From NCBI RefSeq assembly GCF_012926615.1, contig NZ_JABBNU010000012.1, positions 62,001 to 126,000 on the forward strand: 64,000 bases of DNA, written 5' to 3'. A program made the translations under genes and the position numbers. The notes below the pieces were generated by a model. The model saw only the letters and a program-made list of their open reading frames with translations, made no database searches and had not been told where the DNA came from. Source of the DNA: Marinigracilibium pacificum. Lineage in GTDB: Bacteria > Bacteroidota > Bacteroidia > Cytophagales > Cyclobacteriaceae. Position 1 is the stretch's first letter, and every line of letters starts with the position of its first letter. Positions 7,548-16,413 of this stretch are shown here, one piece after another.

Positions 7548-7712
7548 CCAATTTAAATCGGATTATTGAACACTTCAATAGAACCCCCAGGGATGATACA
7601 TTGAATGCTTATATATTTTAGAAACTTTATCAAGTAAAACTACTCACCGAATTATTTATGATTATTTCTTTGGTTGATCCTATGAATCTCTTTATGGGCA
7701 AATGGAAATTAA
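7548..7712 (+). pseudogene. IS3-family transposase (orfB, integrase core) remnant
   Basis: One frame reads RIIEHFNRTPRDDTLNAYIF then a TAG, and continues as KLYQVKLLTELF. After a frameshift it reads YDYFFG, a TGA, and SYESLYGQM. This matches the conserved end of IS3-type transposases (IERFN-G-FR-DLLNAY-F, -EVR-LTE-W--DYN--RPHESL-G). At least two stops and one frameshift show it is long dead. The first half of the transposase and both IS ends are missing. Confidence 0.65.
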
Positions 7713-8250
7713 AAATCTCTGCAAAATCAATTAAAGTTGTAACTATAAACTCAGCCCCAAAAAGGTAGGGTTTCAAAGATGGTATGAAAAGTTTATAGCA
7801 TATTTTCTGACTATTCAAATCTTAAATACTTTCATCCCTTTTGTTAAAGTTAATGATCGCTATAAGACGATTTATAAGAAGATGTTCTTAGGAAAGTTAA
7901 TTTGGATATTGGTATTAATATTTGCCTTATGGATTTTATAGTTAAAATGTAAAGAAGATTTCCAATTCTACATAATTTAAAGTTCGTTTTTATTCTTGGA
8001 TCTTTTTTTGTTTATAAACAATTCAAAAGATAATAGAGCTTATTTTTTATAAATATGTGATTGTTAGTGACTTACAATTACAATTAATCCATGTGTTTTT
8101 AAAGTTTATTAAATTTTATTCTTTTCTTAAACTAAAGTGGGTTGATTAATTTGTGGCTTTTTTTCAGAATTAATAAAAAAAGTTGTTACTTTTGAACGGG
8201 CTTTCAACTATCATTTATTAATTGAATTTATCATAATAAATGTTTTAACT
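7713..8250. other. Non-coding, AT-rich region before the secretion operon
   Basis: No supported gene. A minus-strand open frame at 7630-7818 is antisense to the IS3 debris. A short hydrophobic reading at about 7883-7939 is only 18 codons. Near the right end a TACTTTTG element (8187-8194) fits the Bacteroidota -7 box, about 57 bases before the lipoprotein start, and is the likely promoter for the operon at 8251-13608. Confidence 0.45.
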
Positions 8251-8790
8251 ATGAAGAGAATTTTTTTTTTAGTAATTAAGATATGTCTAACCATATTAGT
8301 AATTGCTTGTTCTAAAGAGGAAATAAAACCTACTAATTCTACAGGCACACTACCTGAAGAAACTCAATCAGGGCTTGGTACATTTGGAGCATCTATTAAT
8401 GATGTGAAATTTAATATAGTTGAAACTTCTGACATCTATGCAAAAATAGATGAAGAGTCAGGAGAATTAATTATTTATGGAGGATTAAAAGTGCCATCTG
8501 AGGGAATAGATCAATTTATAATTATAAGATTACTACCACCATTTACTGAAAATAATATTTATAATATTGGTATAACTTCGACGACTGAGGCTATTGCATA
8601 TTATCAATGGATTTTACCTGAGCCTGGTAATTTTTTTGATGCAAACCATATTGTCTCTGGTGAGCTAGAATTAAAAAGATGGGATTTAGAAAATAAAATA
8701 GTGTCTGGAATATTTAATGTGAATTTTGAAAAGAATAATGAAACATTGGATATAAAGGATGGTAGATTTGATTTAACTATTTCAAATTAA
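8251..8790 (+). CDS. DUF6252-like lipoprotein
   Basis: The protein has 179 residues. A hydrophobic N-terminus ends in the lipobox VIAC, so it should be lipidated. The remainder is a beta-rich domain with alternating charged strands and ends in KDGRFDLTISN, the closing motif of DUF6252-type Bacteroidota lipoproteins (GRFDxxY/S at the C-terminus). It is the first gene of a same-strand cluster with a Spy-like protein, a second DUF6252-like lipoprotein and a T9SS hydrolase. Function is unknown; the arrangement suggests a cell-surface role linked to the hydrolase. Confidence 0.7.
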   Translation: MKRIFFLVIKICLTILVIACSKEEIKPTNSTGTLPEETQSGLGTFGASINDVKFNIVETSDIYAKIDEESGELIIYGGLKVPSEGIDQFIIIRLLPPFTENNIYNIGITSTTEAIAYYQWILPEPGNFFDANHIVSGELELKRWDLENKIVSGIFNVNFEKNNETLDIKDGRFDLTISN

Positions 8791-8854
8791 ATTTACCTTT
8801 AGTATTGAATATTAATGATTAAATATATGTTGTAAACTATTAAAAGAGCTAATT

Positions 8855-9274
8855 ATGTTAAAACAGATGATTTTTTTGGGGTTATTATTTTTCACAATTC
8901 ATGTGTCTTTTGGACAAGATAGTGTGAAAGTAAAGGATGATGAAAAGGTGAAGTATTTATTAACTAAACATGATGATTTTTTATCACTGAGTAAAAAACA
9001 AGAAAAGGAGTTGTTGACCATCTTAAAAGATAGACAAAAGAGGATTAAAGAAGATGGTAAGGAAAAATATGTTCTTGCTGATCTTGAGTTGTTTAATAGA
9101 GAGTTCTACGATAAATATTACTCTATTTTAACAGATGAACAACTATTAAAACTCAAGAAATATAAAGCTAAAACACACAATTCTAACTCTTATTATTTAA
9201 AGGAAAAAAGTAAAAAAATGTCGAAAGATGATAAAGCGACAATAAATAAAGAAGATGCTGAATTAAACTTTTAA
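8855..9274 (+). CDS. Secreted Spy/LTXXQ-like helical protein
   Basis: The protein has 139 residues with an N-terminal signal peptide ending near VSFGQ. The mature part is highly charged and helical, with LSKKQEKELLTILKDRQKR and later YSILTDEQLLKLKKY. Two LTxxQ-like helices separated by about 45 residues recall periplasmic Spy/CpxP-type chaperones. It lies 5 bases before the next lipoprotein gene, so they are almost certainly cotranscribed. The Spy relation is inferred from pattern only. Confidence 0.6.
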   Translation: MLKQMIFLGLLFFTIHVSFGQDSVKVKDDEKVKYLLTKHDDFLSLSKKQEKELLTILKDRQKRIKEDGKEKYVLADLELFNREFYDKYYSILTDEQLLKLKKYKAKTHNSNSYYLKEKSKKMSKDDKATINKEDAELNF

Positions 9275-9279
9275 AGCGT

Positions 9280-9804
9280 ATGAAAAATATTAAAAATATT
9301 TTCTTTTTCATGCTTCTTTTAACTGGATGTGAATGTGATGATGTAATAGAAGAACCTAGTTCTGGGTTACCTCCGATTTCTGAAACTGGTAAAGATTTTA
9401 TAGCATTTAAGTTAAATGAAGAAATATTTATAGCTGATGGTTATTATCAATATTCAGAATATAATGATAATGGAACGCCATTTTATTTTATGATTAATGC
9501 GGAAGAAGATTTTAATCGAAGAGAAGTAAAACAATTTTTTAACTTGAAATTTTTTGATGAAATAAGTCAAGGTGATTCAATCTTATTAAACCAAAACCAA
9601 GGCATTGATTTTGAATTTAACAATGTTTATCCAACACCTCAGGTAATTTATACACATGAGAATATTGTTGATGGGTATGTTAAATTCTCAAAAGTTGATC
9701 ATGAAACTTTTATAATATCTGGCACTTTTGATATGACCTTAGAAAAAGAGGGATTTAAAACTTTAGAAATTAAAGAAGGACGATTCGATTTTAAATACAA
9801 ATAA
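9280..9804 (+). CDS. DUF6252-like lipoprotein, paralogue of the protein at 22522-23043
   Basis: The protein has 174 residues. The signal peptide ends in lipobox LTGC (C17), followed by ECDD. It shares long identical stretches with the lipoprotein at 22522-23043, for example NIVDGYVKFSKVDHE, DISQGDSILL (here EISQGDSILL) and GRFDFKY. Its C-terminal GRFDFKYK is the DUF6252-type ending. It sits between the Spy-like gene (5 bases) and the large T9SS hydrolase (21 bases). Function unknown; probably anchored at the outer membrane. Confidence 0.7.
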   Translation: MKNIKNIFFFMLLLTGCECDDVIEEPSSGLPPISETGKDFIAFKLNEEIFIADGYYQYSEYNDNGTPFYFMINAEEDFNRREVKQFFNLKFFDEISQGDSILLNQNQGIDFEFNNVYPTPQVIYTHENIVDGYVKFSKVDHETFIISGTFDMTLEKEGFKTLEIKEGRFDFKYK

Positions 9805-9825
9805 AGAGCAACAAAATTAATTACT

Positions 9826-12800
9826 ATGAATAAAATTTTATACTTGGGATTAATTTATCTCATTTTTTTTAATGTTTATGGTCAGCAAGACACATTAATA
9901 TTAAGTTCAGGAAGTGGAGTCATAGATGTCTCTATTTTACAAGATCAAAGATCTGGATATGAATATAGAGCAAATACTACATATGGTTCACATCAACGAA
10001 TTGAAGCTACAGCCTGGACAGTATCAGGACAAAAATATTTTTATCGAACATTGTTGAAGTTTGATTTATCTCAAATCCCATCGGGCTCTACAATTTTAAG
10101 TGCAAAGTTAAAGCTTTATAGTGACCCAGCAGTAACTTCAAGCTCTGCATATAATGGTAATAGCCAATTAAGCGGTTCAAATGCAGTAAATCTCGAAAAA
10201 ATTACCGAATCATGGAATGAGACAACTGTTACTTGGAACAATCAACCTAATTCTGATATTTTGGAATCTGTATGGGTTCAACCCAGCTCTACTACAACAG
10301 AAAATATAGAAATAAATATTCTCGAATTTGTAAATGAGTGGTTATCGGATCCATCCTCTAACTTCGGCTTGAAGTTTAAATTAGATAATGAGGTATATTA
10401 CAGGGCGAGAAATTATGCAAGTACCAACCACCCAAATAGCTCAATTCATCCAAAGCTTGAAATTATCTATTCTACAGATGGAATAGAATATTCTGATTTA
10501 TTTCAAAATAACATTGACCATACTTTTGAATTTGTTGATAGATCTGAAACCCAAACAGGTTTATTAAAAGAATATGGTTTAGATCATATCAATTTAGAAA
10601 CATTTAATGGCCAGGAATCTGATTCAAATGTGGTAAGTATGGATCAGGGTTTGAGAATTTATTCTTCATTGTATTCTATGCAGTTTTATAATGATATAGG
10701 AATGCTTACCCCAGATGAATTTCAACAAAAAATAAAAACCAAAGCGTTAGAAAATACTGATGTAACTAATATAGTATCTATATATTACGAATATGATATT
10801 ATAAAAAACGATGCTTTCTTAAATTCTTTGTTTGAAGTTCAAAATGATCAAATTTATGATGTTGATGGAAGACCAACTAGACCTTATGAATTAAGAGAGA
10901 CATTTGCAGTTTTTCCTACACGTCATTATTTTGAAGGGAAGCAGCAAATATTTAGATTTTCAAGTGAGCTCTATGAAACGAATACAACAAAAACACTAAC
11001 TAAAATTTCGGCATATTTTAATGATGGGAATGGATTTAGTGATTACCAAATGGATCAGGATATTGTGATCAATTACCCAACTGATGGACAAAAAACATTA
11101 ATATTTTCATTCCATTATGATGATGGGACTGTTAAAACTGTTAGTAGTAAAATAGTTATAAATAAAGCTTCTCCAACGAATTATAGAGGTTATACTATCT
11201 ATAGTCAATATCCTCCAGAAATGGAGATTGTGGGTACCAGACCGTATAATGGAGAAGTGAAAAAAGGCCTTGTGACTCTTCTTTTTAGTCCTGATGGTAT
11301 ATTTGATAAGCCATTTATTGTTGTGGAAGGTTTCGATATTTGGAAAATTAAGGATGAAACTAATCCTTATCTTAATAATAACTATGAATCAATGTTTTGG
11401 AGGTCAAAAGATGGAGGGTTAAGTGTACAATTACCATCTGGAAAGAATTTTATTCAGGAATTATCCGATCAAGGTTATGATTTGGTTTTCGTAGATTACG
11501 ATGATGGAACAGCGGATATTAGGCAGAATGCATATATGTTTGAGGAAGTTCTCAATTGGGTAAATCAAACAAAAGTTGGTACACAGGAGAATGTCGTGAT
11601 AGGCTATAGTATGGGGGGATTAGTAGCAAAGGTTGCTCTAAGAGAAATGGAAATGAGAGGTGATGATCATCAAGTTTCTCATTATATAAGTTATGATACA
11701 CCTCATTTAGGAGCTAATGTACCAATTGGAGGACAAGCGGCAATAAAGCATTTGACTGGCATTGGAGTTAAGCTAGGACTTCCTCCATTATTATTAGTCA
11801 AAACACCTTGGAAAATTTCTGACTTTGTTCCGGAATTAAAAGAATTAAATGTTGGCTTAGCATATGCAGATTTACCTGCTGCGAAACAAATGATTATTAA
11901 TAGAGTCGTGGGTGGTGGAGACAATTTAGAAATTGATAATGGTATCCATGATTCCTTTGTGAATTACCTTAATAATACATTGGGTATGCCACAAAATGCT
12001 AGAAATTTAGCAATTTCAAATGGTTCAGAATGTGGTGGTGATATTGGGTTTACAGCTGGGGAATCTTTTGCTGATGGAAAAGGTTTAGTTTACAATCCAA
12101 GCTATTGGCAGGGGTTAGCATTTGCTGGACTTGCTTTTACAAATTATTATAAGGCGAGTGGTGGAATTTTTCTAAATGTATTTTCAACAGATACAGATGT
12201 AAATTTCCGAACAGATATACGATCAGCTAAAACCAGCGGAGAGCGGGTTTATCTAGGAGAACTTGAAATTTATAGAGAAATTCTATGGGGTTTAGGGCAT
12301 GATACTGATGTGGTTTTTAGTAAGGATTATAGACCAGAAGGGATTAAGATCCAGCCATATGATAATGCTTCAGGGGGACTTTTTGATTTAAGTACACTTG
12401 AAATAGCAGATACCTTACCAGGAAACATCCCAGTGGATATAAAGAAATTTTCTTTTGTTCCTGTAATTAGTGCTTTAAATATCGGTCAAGGAAATTTAAC
12501 TGTTGATGAATCTGATTTATTCAAATCATATAGTCAAATTAGGGAGCTTGATCTAAGCGAGTACACAGATTTTGATAATTATTTTATTACAGCAGGTAAC
12601 ACACCTCATACAAAAATGACTAAAGAGTCTGCTGATTGGATACTAAAAGAAATAACTACTAATAATAGTTTTTATAGCTGCTATTCAACTTGTGGTGATC
12701 CGAATATTTTCCAAATTGCAGGTTCGTCCAGTATATGTGGAGAGGAAACTTATTTTATTGAAGGTGTTTCTCCAAATGCTCAATTAAACTATTCCTGGTC

Positions 12801-13608
12801 ATATAGTAATACCTTAGATTATATATCAGGGCAGAATACAAATAGTTTGACTGTAGTGCCTAATGGAACAACTGGTCCCACGTATGTAAAAGTTGTGATA
12901 TCAGATAACTGTGGGAGTATGCCGGAAATAGTAAAGGAAATCACCTTAGGAAGTCCTGATGTTTCTCAAACAGGAGTATATGGTAATCAAAATATATATT
13001 TAGGAACAATTAGTTCGGTTACAGTTCAAAATCTTCCTGAATATACAAGCTTTGATTGGGTAATTCCACAAGGATGTTCTACTGATAATTCAGGTAGGTT
13101 ACGTTGCTGGAATGAGATTTCAAATAGTAGTCCTAACGGATTGACATACACGGCAGGTACTTTAGGATATCATAATATTACTCTTCAATTATCCAATGAA
13201 TGTGGAACTAAAAGTGTTTCTCTTCCAGTAATTGTTTCGGATAATACTCAACCGTTTTCAATGTCTACTTCAATTTCTCCCAATCCGTCAGACGATGGTA
13301 ATTTTAATGTTACGGTGAGTGATAGTAGTGAACCTGAAACCTATGGTTCAAGATTATCATCCTCAGAGACTCAAAACACTTCTATCAATTCTTCAAATAT
13401 TAAGACTTCTCAAACTTCGAGGATAAATAATACAATTTTTGATGTTGAAGTAATTGATTATAATGGTGTTCTAATGTATAAGAATACATTTTCTGAATCA
13501 AATTTTACAATGAATCTTCAAAATTTACCTGATGGAAATTATTGGGTGATTATTACTATTGATGGTCAACGATTATCTGAACAACAGATTATTTTAGATA
13601 GACAATAA
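9826..13608 (+). CDS. Large T9SS-secreted protein: DNRLRE module, alpha/beta hydrolase, PKD-like, sorting domain
   Basis: The protein has 1260 residues. A signal peptide (1-20, ending VYGQ) is followed by a DNRLRE-type beta-sandwich (about 22-215; YRTLLKFDLSQIP and WNETTVTWNNQP). A middle hydrolase region (about 490-760) has the nucleophile elbow GYSMGG with S595 and YDTPHLGA after it, as in PGAP1-like and lipase-type serine hydrolases. A PKD-like region with paired cysteines spans about 965-1130. The C-terminus (about 1150-1260) is a type IX sorting domain, starting SISPNPSDDG and ending in LPDGNYWVIIT. Expected location is the cell surface or medium, acting on a lipid or ester. It is the last gene of the 8251-13608 cluster and is followed by a strong terminator. 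Confidence 0.85.
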   Translation: MNKILYLGLIYLIFFNVYGQQDTLILSSGSGVIDVSILQDQRSGYEYRANTTYGSHQRIEATAWTVSGQKYFYRTLLKFDLSQIPSGSTILSAKLKLYSDPAVTSSSAYNGNSQLSGSNAVNLEKITESWNETTVTWNNQPNSDILESVWVQPSSTTTENIEINILEFVNEWLSDPSSNFGLKFKLDNEVYYRARNYASTNHPNSSIHPKLEIIYSTDGIEYSDLFQNNIDHTFEFVDRSETQTGLLKEYGLDHINLETFNGQESDSNVVSMDQGLRIYSSLYSMQFYNDIGMLTPDEFQQKIKTKALENTDVTNIVSIYYEYDIIKNDAFLNSLFEVQNDQIYDVDGRPTRPYELRETFAVFPTRHYFEGKQQIFRFSSELYETNTTKTLTKISAYFNDGNGFSDYQMDQDIVINYPTDGQKTLIFSFHYDDGTVKTVSSKIVINKASPTNYRGYTIYSQYPPEMEIVGTRPYNGEVKKGLVTLLFSPDGIFDKPFIVVEGFDIWKIKDETNPYLNNNYESMFWRSKDGGLSVQLPSGKNFIQELSDQGYDLVFVDYDDGTADIRQNAYMFEEVLNWVNQTKVGTQENVVIGYSMGGLVAKVALREMEMRGDDHQVSHYISYDTPHLGANVPIGGQAAIKHLTGIGVKLGLPPLLLVKTPWKISDFVPELKELNVGLAYADLPAAKQMIINRVVGGGDNLEIDNGIHDSFVNYLNNTLGMPQNARNLAISNGSECGGDIGFTAGESFADGKGLVYNPSYWQGLAFAGLAFTNYYKASGGIFLNVFSTDTDVNFRTDIRSAKTSGERVYLGELEIYREILWGLGHDTDVVFSKDYRPEGIKIQPYDNASGGLFDLSTLEIADTLPGNIPVDIKKFSFVPVISALNIGQGNLTVDESDLFKSYSQIRELDLSEYTDFDNYFITAGNTPHTKMTKESADWILKEITTNNSFYSCYSTCGDPNIFQIAGSSSICGEETYFIEGVSPNAQLNYSWSYSNTLDYISGQNTNSLTVVPNGTTGPTYVKVVISDNCGSMPEIVKEITLGSPDVSQTGVYGNQNIYLGTISSVTVQNLPEYTSFDWVIPQGCSTDNSGRLRCWNEISNSSPNGLTYTAGTLGYHNITLQLSNECGTKSVSLPVIVSDNTQPFSMSTSISPNPSDDGNFNVTVSDSSEPETYGSRLSSSETQNTSINSSNIKTSQTSRINNTIFDVEVIDYNGVLMYKNTFSESNFTMNLQNLPDGNYWVIITIDGQRLSEQQIILDRQ

Positions 13609-13618
13609 AATTATTTTA

Positions 13619-13650
13619 TAGCCTCCTTTTTGGGAGGCTATATTTTTTTT
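13619..13650 (+). terminator. Intrinsic terminator of the secretion operon
   Basis: TAGCCTCC (13619-13626) pairs with GGAGGCTA (13633-13640), followed by TATTTTTTTT. It is 11 bases after the hydrolase stop. Confidence 0.85.
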
Positions 13651-13670
13651 GTATTTATTTTTTTAATAAG

Positions 13671-14249
13671 ATGAGAAAAATAATCTTTATATCTTTTCTA
13701 TTTATTGTTTCATATTGCGCTTTTGGACAATATGCCAAAAAACCATCTTTTTATATTGATCTTGGTTTGGATCATGGTAATTATGCTGGAGCATCTTTTA
13801 CTTTGAATTTTATAACAAAAAATAATTTAGTTTTTAGTGGTTTTTATGCCTTTTATCAAAGGTATCCTAATTGGCTTGATAAAAGTTCTATTAATGCTCT
13901 AACACCGTATATTGTTCCGAAAGAAAAAAATCATAACATTGGGGTATCTTTTGGGAAAGGGTTCTACTTAAATGATATTGAAACTATCAGGTTCAGTGTT
14001 AATGGAGGTGTTGGATTTACAAAACTTTACGATCCTATCTATAAGGAGAATATTTCTATAGATAATGCGGAATTTTCAGAATCGTTTTCTCCTGCTTTAT
14101 ATTTAAACCCACGTTTGGAATTTCCATTTTCAAGATATTTTGGTTTAGGTGTTGGTTGTAGAATGACTGCAACTAAAGACAGATACTATTTTGGAATATC
14201 CACATCACTATTAGTTGGATCCCTTAGAGAAAAAAAGATTAATAATTAG
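13671..14249 (+). CDS. Secreted beta-barrel-like outer membrane protein, uncharacterised
   Basis: The protein has 192 residues with a clear signal peptide ending CAFGQ. The mature part consists of alternating hydrophobic/polar strands rich in Gly, Phe and Tyr (FYIDLGLDHGNYAGASFTLN, IRFSVNGGVGFTKLY, GLGVGCRMTAT). It ends in a strand, as small outer membrane beta-barrels do. It starts 21 bases after the hydrolase terminator. No family is recognised; the barrel call is from composition. Confidence 0.6.
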   Translation: MRKIIFISFLFIVSYCAFGQYAKKPSFYIDLGLDHGNYAGASFTLNFITKNNLVFSGFYAFYQRYPNWLDKSSINALTPYIVPKEKNHNIGVSFGKGFYLNDIETIRFSVNGGVGFTKLYDPIYKENISIDNAEFSESFSPALYLNPRLEFPFSRYFGLGVGCRMTATKDRYYFGISTSLLVGSLREKKINN

Positions 14250-14379
14250 AATAAGATTTTTGATTTGATGATCTAAATTATTTCTGGAGAGTAAGTGTTT
14301 GTTATAAGATCTTTTACCTAAGAATTATTCCTCACCCTTTTTAAACTTGCAATTTATTATTTATTTTTTTCAATGCTAC

Positions 14380-14691
14380 TTAATTGATGAAGTATGATGG
14401 ACCATCATACTTGCTCTGTGGTTTTGTTAAAATTATTTTTTTTACTAATACTTCAATTCTCTGGTTCGGTTTTGTGCTATTCATCACAGGTCTTCCTCCG
14501 ACTGGCCAAATAACAATTCCTCGTTCCATTTTAAAATAACTATTCGGGCTTTTAACCAATACAGAAGCTCCTATTATTTGAAAACATATGATGTCTTTTA
14601 AAAAAATGGTTCCCATAGCTAGTTTTGATTGGTCAAAAAGATCCCAGTCCAGATCATTGTTGATCCTGACAACCAAGGTGCTTTTCATCAT
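14380..14691 (-). CDS. Small conserved-looking protein of unknown function
   Basis: The minus-strand ORF gives 102-103 residues (start MMKST or MKSTLVVRINNDLDW). Composition is ordinary globular protein rather than antisense noise: LFDQSKLAMGTIFLKDIICFQ, SVLVKSPNSYF, GIVIWPVGGRPVMN, VEVLVKKIIL. GAGCGGA lies just upstream of the start and could serve as ribosome site. It lies alone between two plus-strand genes and directly after the terminator of candidate small RNA 2. Function unknown. Confidence 0.5.
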   Translation of the reverse strand: MMKSTLVVRINNDLDWDLFDQSKLAMGTIFLKDIICFQIIGASVLVKSPNSYFKMERGIVIWPVGGRPVMNSTKPNQRIEVLVKKIILTKPQSKYDGPSYFIN

Positions 14692-14737
14692 GTCCGCTCT
14701 TTATTAATAAGTCTGTGAATATATATATATTAAGTAA

Positions 14738-14816
14738 TAAAAAAAGCCCGGCGGGGAGCCAGGCTATAGGAATTTATCAACTATGAATATTATGAATAGA
14801 GAGCTATTCATAAAGA
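14738..14816 (-). ncRNA. Candidate small RNA 2, with intrinsic terminator
   Basis: On the minus strand a -7 box TATATTTG (14830-14823) predicts a start near 14816. The transcript contains the 8-bp hairpin TATGAATA/TATTCATA (about 14790-14812), the sequence ATATTCATAGTTGATAAAT, and ends in a GC-rich hairpin AGCCTGGC/GCCGGGCT (14745-14765) followed by a T-run. No ORF is inside. The ATATTCATAGTTGATAAAT block recurs in candidate small RNA 3. Confidence 0.45.
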
Positions 14817-14822
14817 GCTATG

Positions 14823-14830
14823 CAAATATA
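14823..14830 (-). promoter_or_regulatory. -7 promoter element for candidate small RNA 2
   Basis: TATATTTG on the minus strand matches TAnnTTTG exactly; the -33 side 20 bases upstream is T-rich (TTT) rather than TTG. The only transcription unit it can serve before the terminator is the short RNA. Confidence 0.4.
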
Positions 14831-15079
14831 TCATTTTCAGGACGAAAGGGAAAAAGAAATTTGTAATCTATATTCAGCAATTATTGATAGGAATTCTTAG
14901 TCATTCATTTCCTGTTTTCTTGTTAACCTTATTCTTAGGTCGAATTCTATAAACTTGAATCTAAATCTATTTTGTTTGAAGTCGATTTTTTTTATTAGTT
15001 TAAATAGCATCCAGATACCTCAGGGGTTTCAGAGCATATTTAATAGTTTTTCTGAAACTGACGGTAATAAATAATCACT

Positions 15080-15655
15080 ATGGGAATTGGAACAACAAAT
15101 TTTGATTCTTTAGCTAAGCTAACTCAATTGGCTAAAGGAGTATATGAATCAAATTCTGATAATGATCCGATTCAAATTATGGATATTTCAAATATTGCTG
15201 TAAAGCAGATCTTCAAAACACTAGAAGATCTGAAAGTTGACTATATGATAATCGGCGGTTTGGCTACTGTATTTTATGGTCATATTCGAACTACTAAAGA
15301 TCTTGATATATGGATGAAGGAAGTTCCTGCGAATATATCAATTTTGGTCAATGCATTGAAAATATCTAATATCCCTTTTATTGATAGTTATCTCAATGTT
15401 AAATTGATATCTGGAAGGTCAATTCTAACAATTGGGAAAGATAAAGAAATTGTTGTTAATTTTATGGAGTACATCAAAGCTTATAAAAATGAAGATTTTT
15501 TGAAATGTTATAAAAGAGCAACACGTTCAAGGTTCCAGGATATACAACTTACGATTATCAGCTTAAAAGACTTAATTTGGGAAAAAGAGCACTTTGGAAG
15601 ATATAAGGATCTTTATGATGTTAAACAATTAAGAAAGTTTAAAGATGAAGGATAA
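15080..15655 (+). CDS. Nucleotidyltransferase-like protein (MNT fold), first of a tandem pair
   Basis: The protein has 191 residues. The core motif is IIGGLATVFYGHIR followed by TTKDLDIW: G59-G60 and D74-x-D76, the nucleotide-binding glycines and metal acids of the minimal nucleotidyltransferase/AbiEii-like group. Where the third acid is expected (strand EIVVNFM, residues 123-129) there is N127, so catalysis may be lost. The C-terminal half has ISLKDLIWEKEH, the usual second helical element. It overlaps the 72-residue ORF by 11 bases, and that ORF overlaps the second nucleotidyltransferase. A toxin, antitoxin or tRNA-modifying role is possible; none is shown. Confidence 0.72.
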   Translation: MGIGTTNFDSLAKLTQLAKGVYESNSDNDPIQIMDISNIAVKQIFKTLEDLKVDYMIIGGLATVFYGHIRTTKDLDIWMKEVPANISILVNALKISNIPFIDSYLNVKLISGRSILTIGKDKEIVVNFMEYIKAYKNEDFLKCYKRATRSRFQDIQLTIISLKDLIWEKEHFGRYKDLYDVKQLRKFKDEG

Positions 15656-15863
15656 AAACGAAACAAGGAAAATCTATTATATTGATCCTTTTGAAGATTC
15701 TATAGATGAAGAAGTTAAATTAGCAGCTCAGTCAACAATGGAGGAAAATCTAGTCCGGTTTTTTGAGGTTATGACTGCACAATTAGCGATGCAGGGAATT
15801 AATTATAGAACTCACCCAGTAGAACGAACTATCTTTTATATTAATGAAGAAAATTCCAAATAA
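15645..15863 (+). CDS. 72-residue protein between two nucleotidyltransferases
   Basis: ATG at 15645 overlaps the upstream gene by 11 bases, and its end overlaps the next gene by 20 bases. The peptide starts MKDKNETRKIYYIDPFEDS and continues with an acidic helical middle (EEVKLAAQSTMEENLVRFFEV). No motif is recognised. The double overlap argues that it is translated as part of the operon. It may be a partner or antidote of the enzymes. Confidence 0.55.
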   Translation: MKDKNETRKIYYIDPFEDSIDEEVKLAAQSTMEENLVRFFEVMTAQLAMQGINYRTHPVERTIFYINEENSK

Positions 15864-16359
15864 TACTTTTCCTGAACATTTTAAGGACTTTATACTATGC
15901 CTCAACAGAAATAAAGTTGAGTATTTGCTTATAGGGGGATATGCAATGGGTGCCTATGGACATATTCGAGGGACAGGAGATCTTGATATTTTTTTAAATG
16001 CTACTCAAGAAAATAGCAAAAAGATGATCAATGCTTGTATTGATTATGGTATTTCAGAAGATTCTTTATCTGATGAAATGTTTCAAGTACCAAAAATGGT
16101 AGGAATAGGAACACCTCCTTTGCGAATCGAAATTTTAAAACATCTCAATTCTGTAGACTTTAGATATGCATATCAAAGATGTATAAAGAAAAAAGTAGAT
16201 GGAGTTGATATCAATGTAGTGAGCTTAGATGATTTGATTTTATTAAAAAAGGCTGCAAGAAGAGACCGAAATTTATCAAGAGACAAAGAAGATCTGACCT
16301 TTTTAGAAAAACTAAAAAAATATATGGAAAAGAATAAAAATGGAGGAATGAATTTGTAA
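15844..16359 (+). CDS. Nucleotidyltransferase-like protein (MNT fold), second of a tandem pair
   Basis: The protein has 171 residues. The core motif is LIGGYAMGAYGHIR followed by GTGDLDIF: G31-G32 and D46-x-D48. The third acid is present as E96 in LRIEIL, so unlike the first copy all three metal ligands are there. VNVVSLDDLILLKKAA-like sequence (INVVSLDDLILLKKAA) and a basic tail RDRNLSRDKEDL complete the usual layout of this group. It is a divergent paralogue of the protein at 15080-15655. The pairing of an apparently complete and an apparently incomplete enzyme is notable. Confidence 0.75.
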   Translation: MKKIPNNTFPEHFKDFILCLNRNKVEYLLIGGYAMGAYGHIRGTGDLDIFLNATQENSKKMINACIDYGISEDSLSDEMFQVPKMVGIGTPPLRIEILKHLNSVDFRYAYQRCIKKKVDGVDINVVSLDDLILLKKAARRDRNLSRDKEDLTFLEKLKKYMEKNKNGGMNL

Positions 16360-16413
16360 TTGACTTCGTGTTGTTTGACATATTTTGTCATTTCGTTAAG
16401 CTAAATTCATCTT

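Noticed and set aside
7630-7818. 62-codon minus-strand ORF in the region after the deaminase.
   Set aside because: It is antisense to legible IS3 transposase debris on the plus strand.
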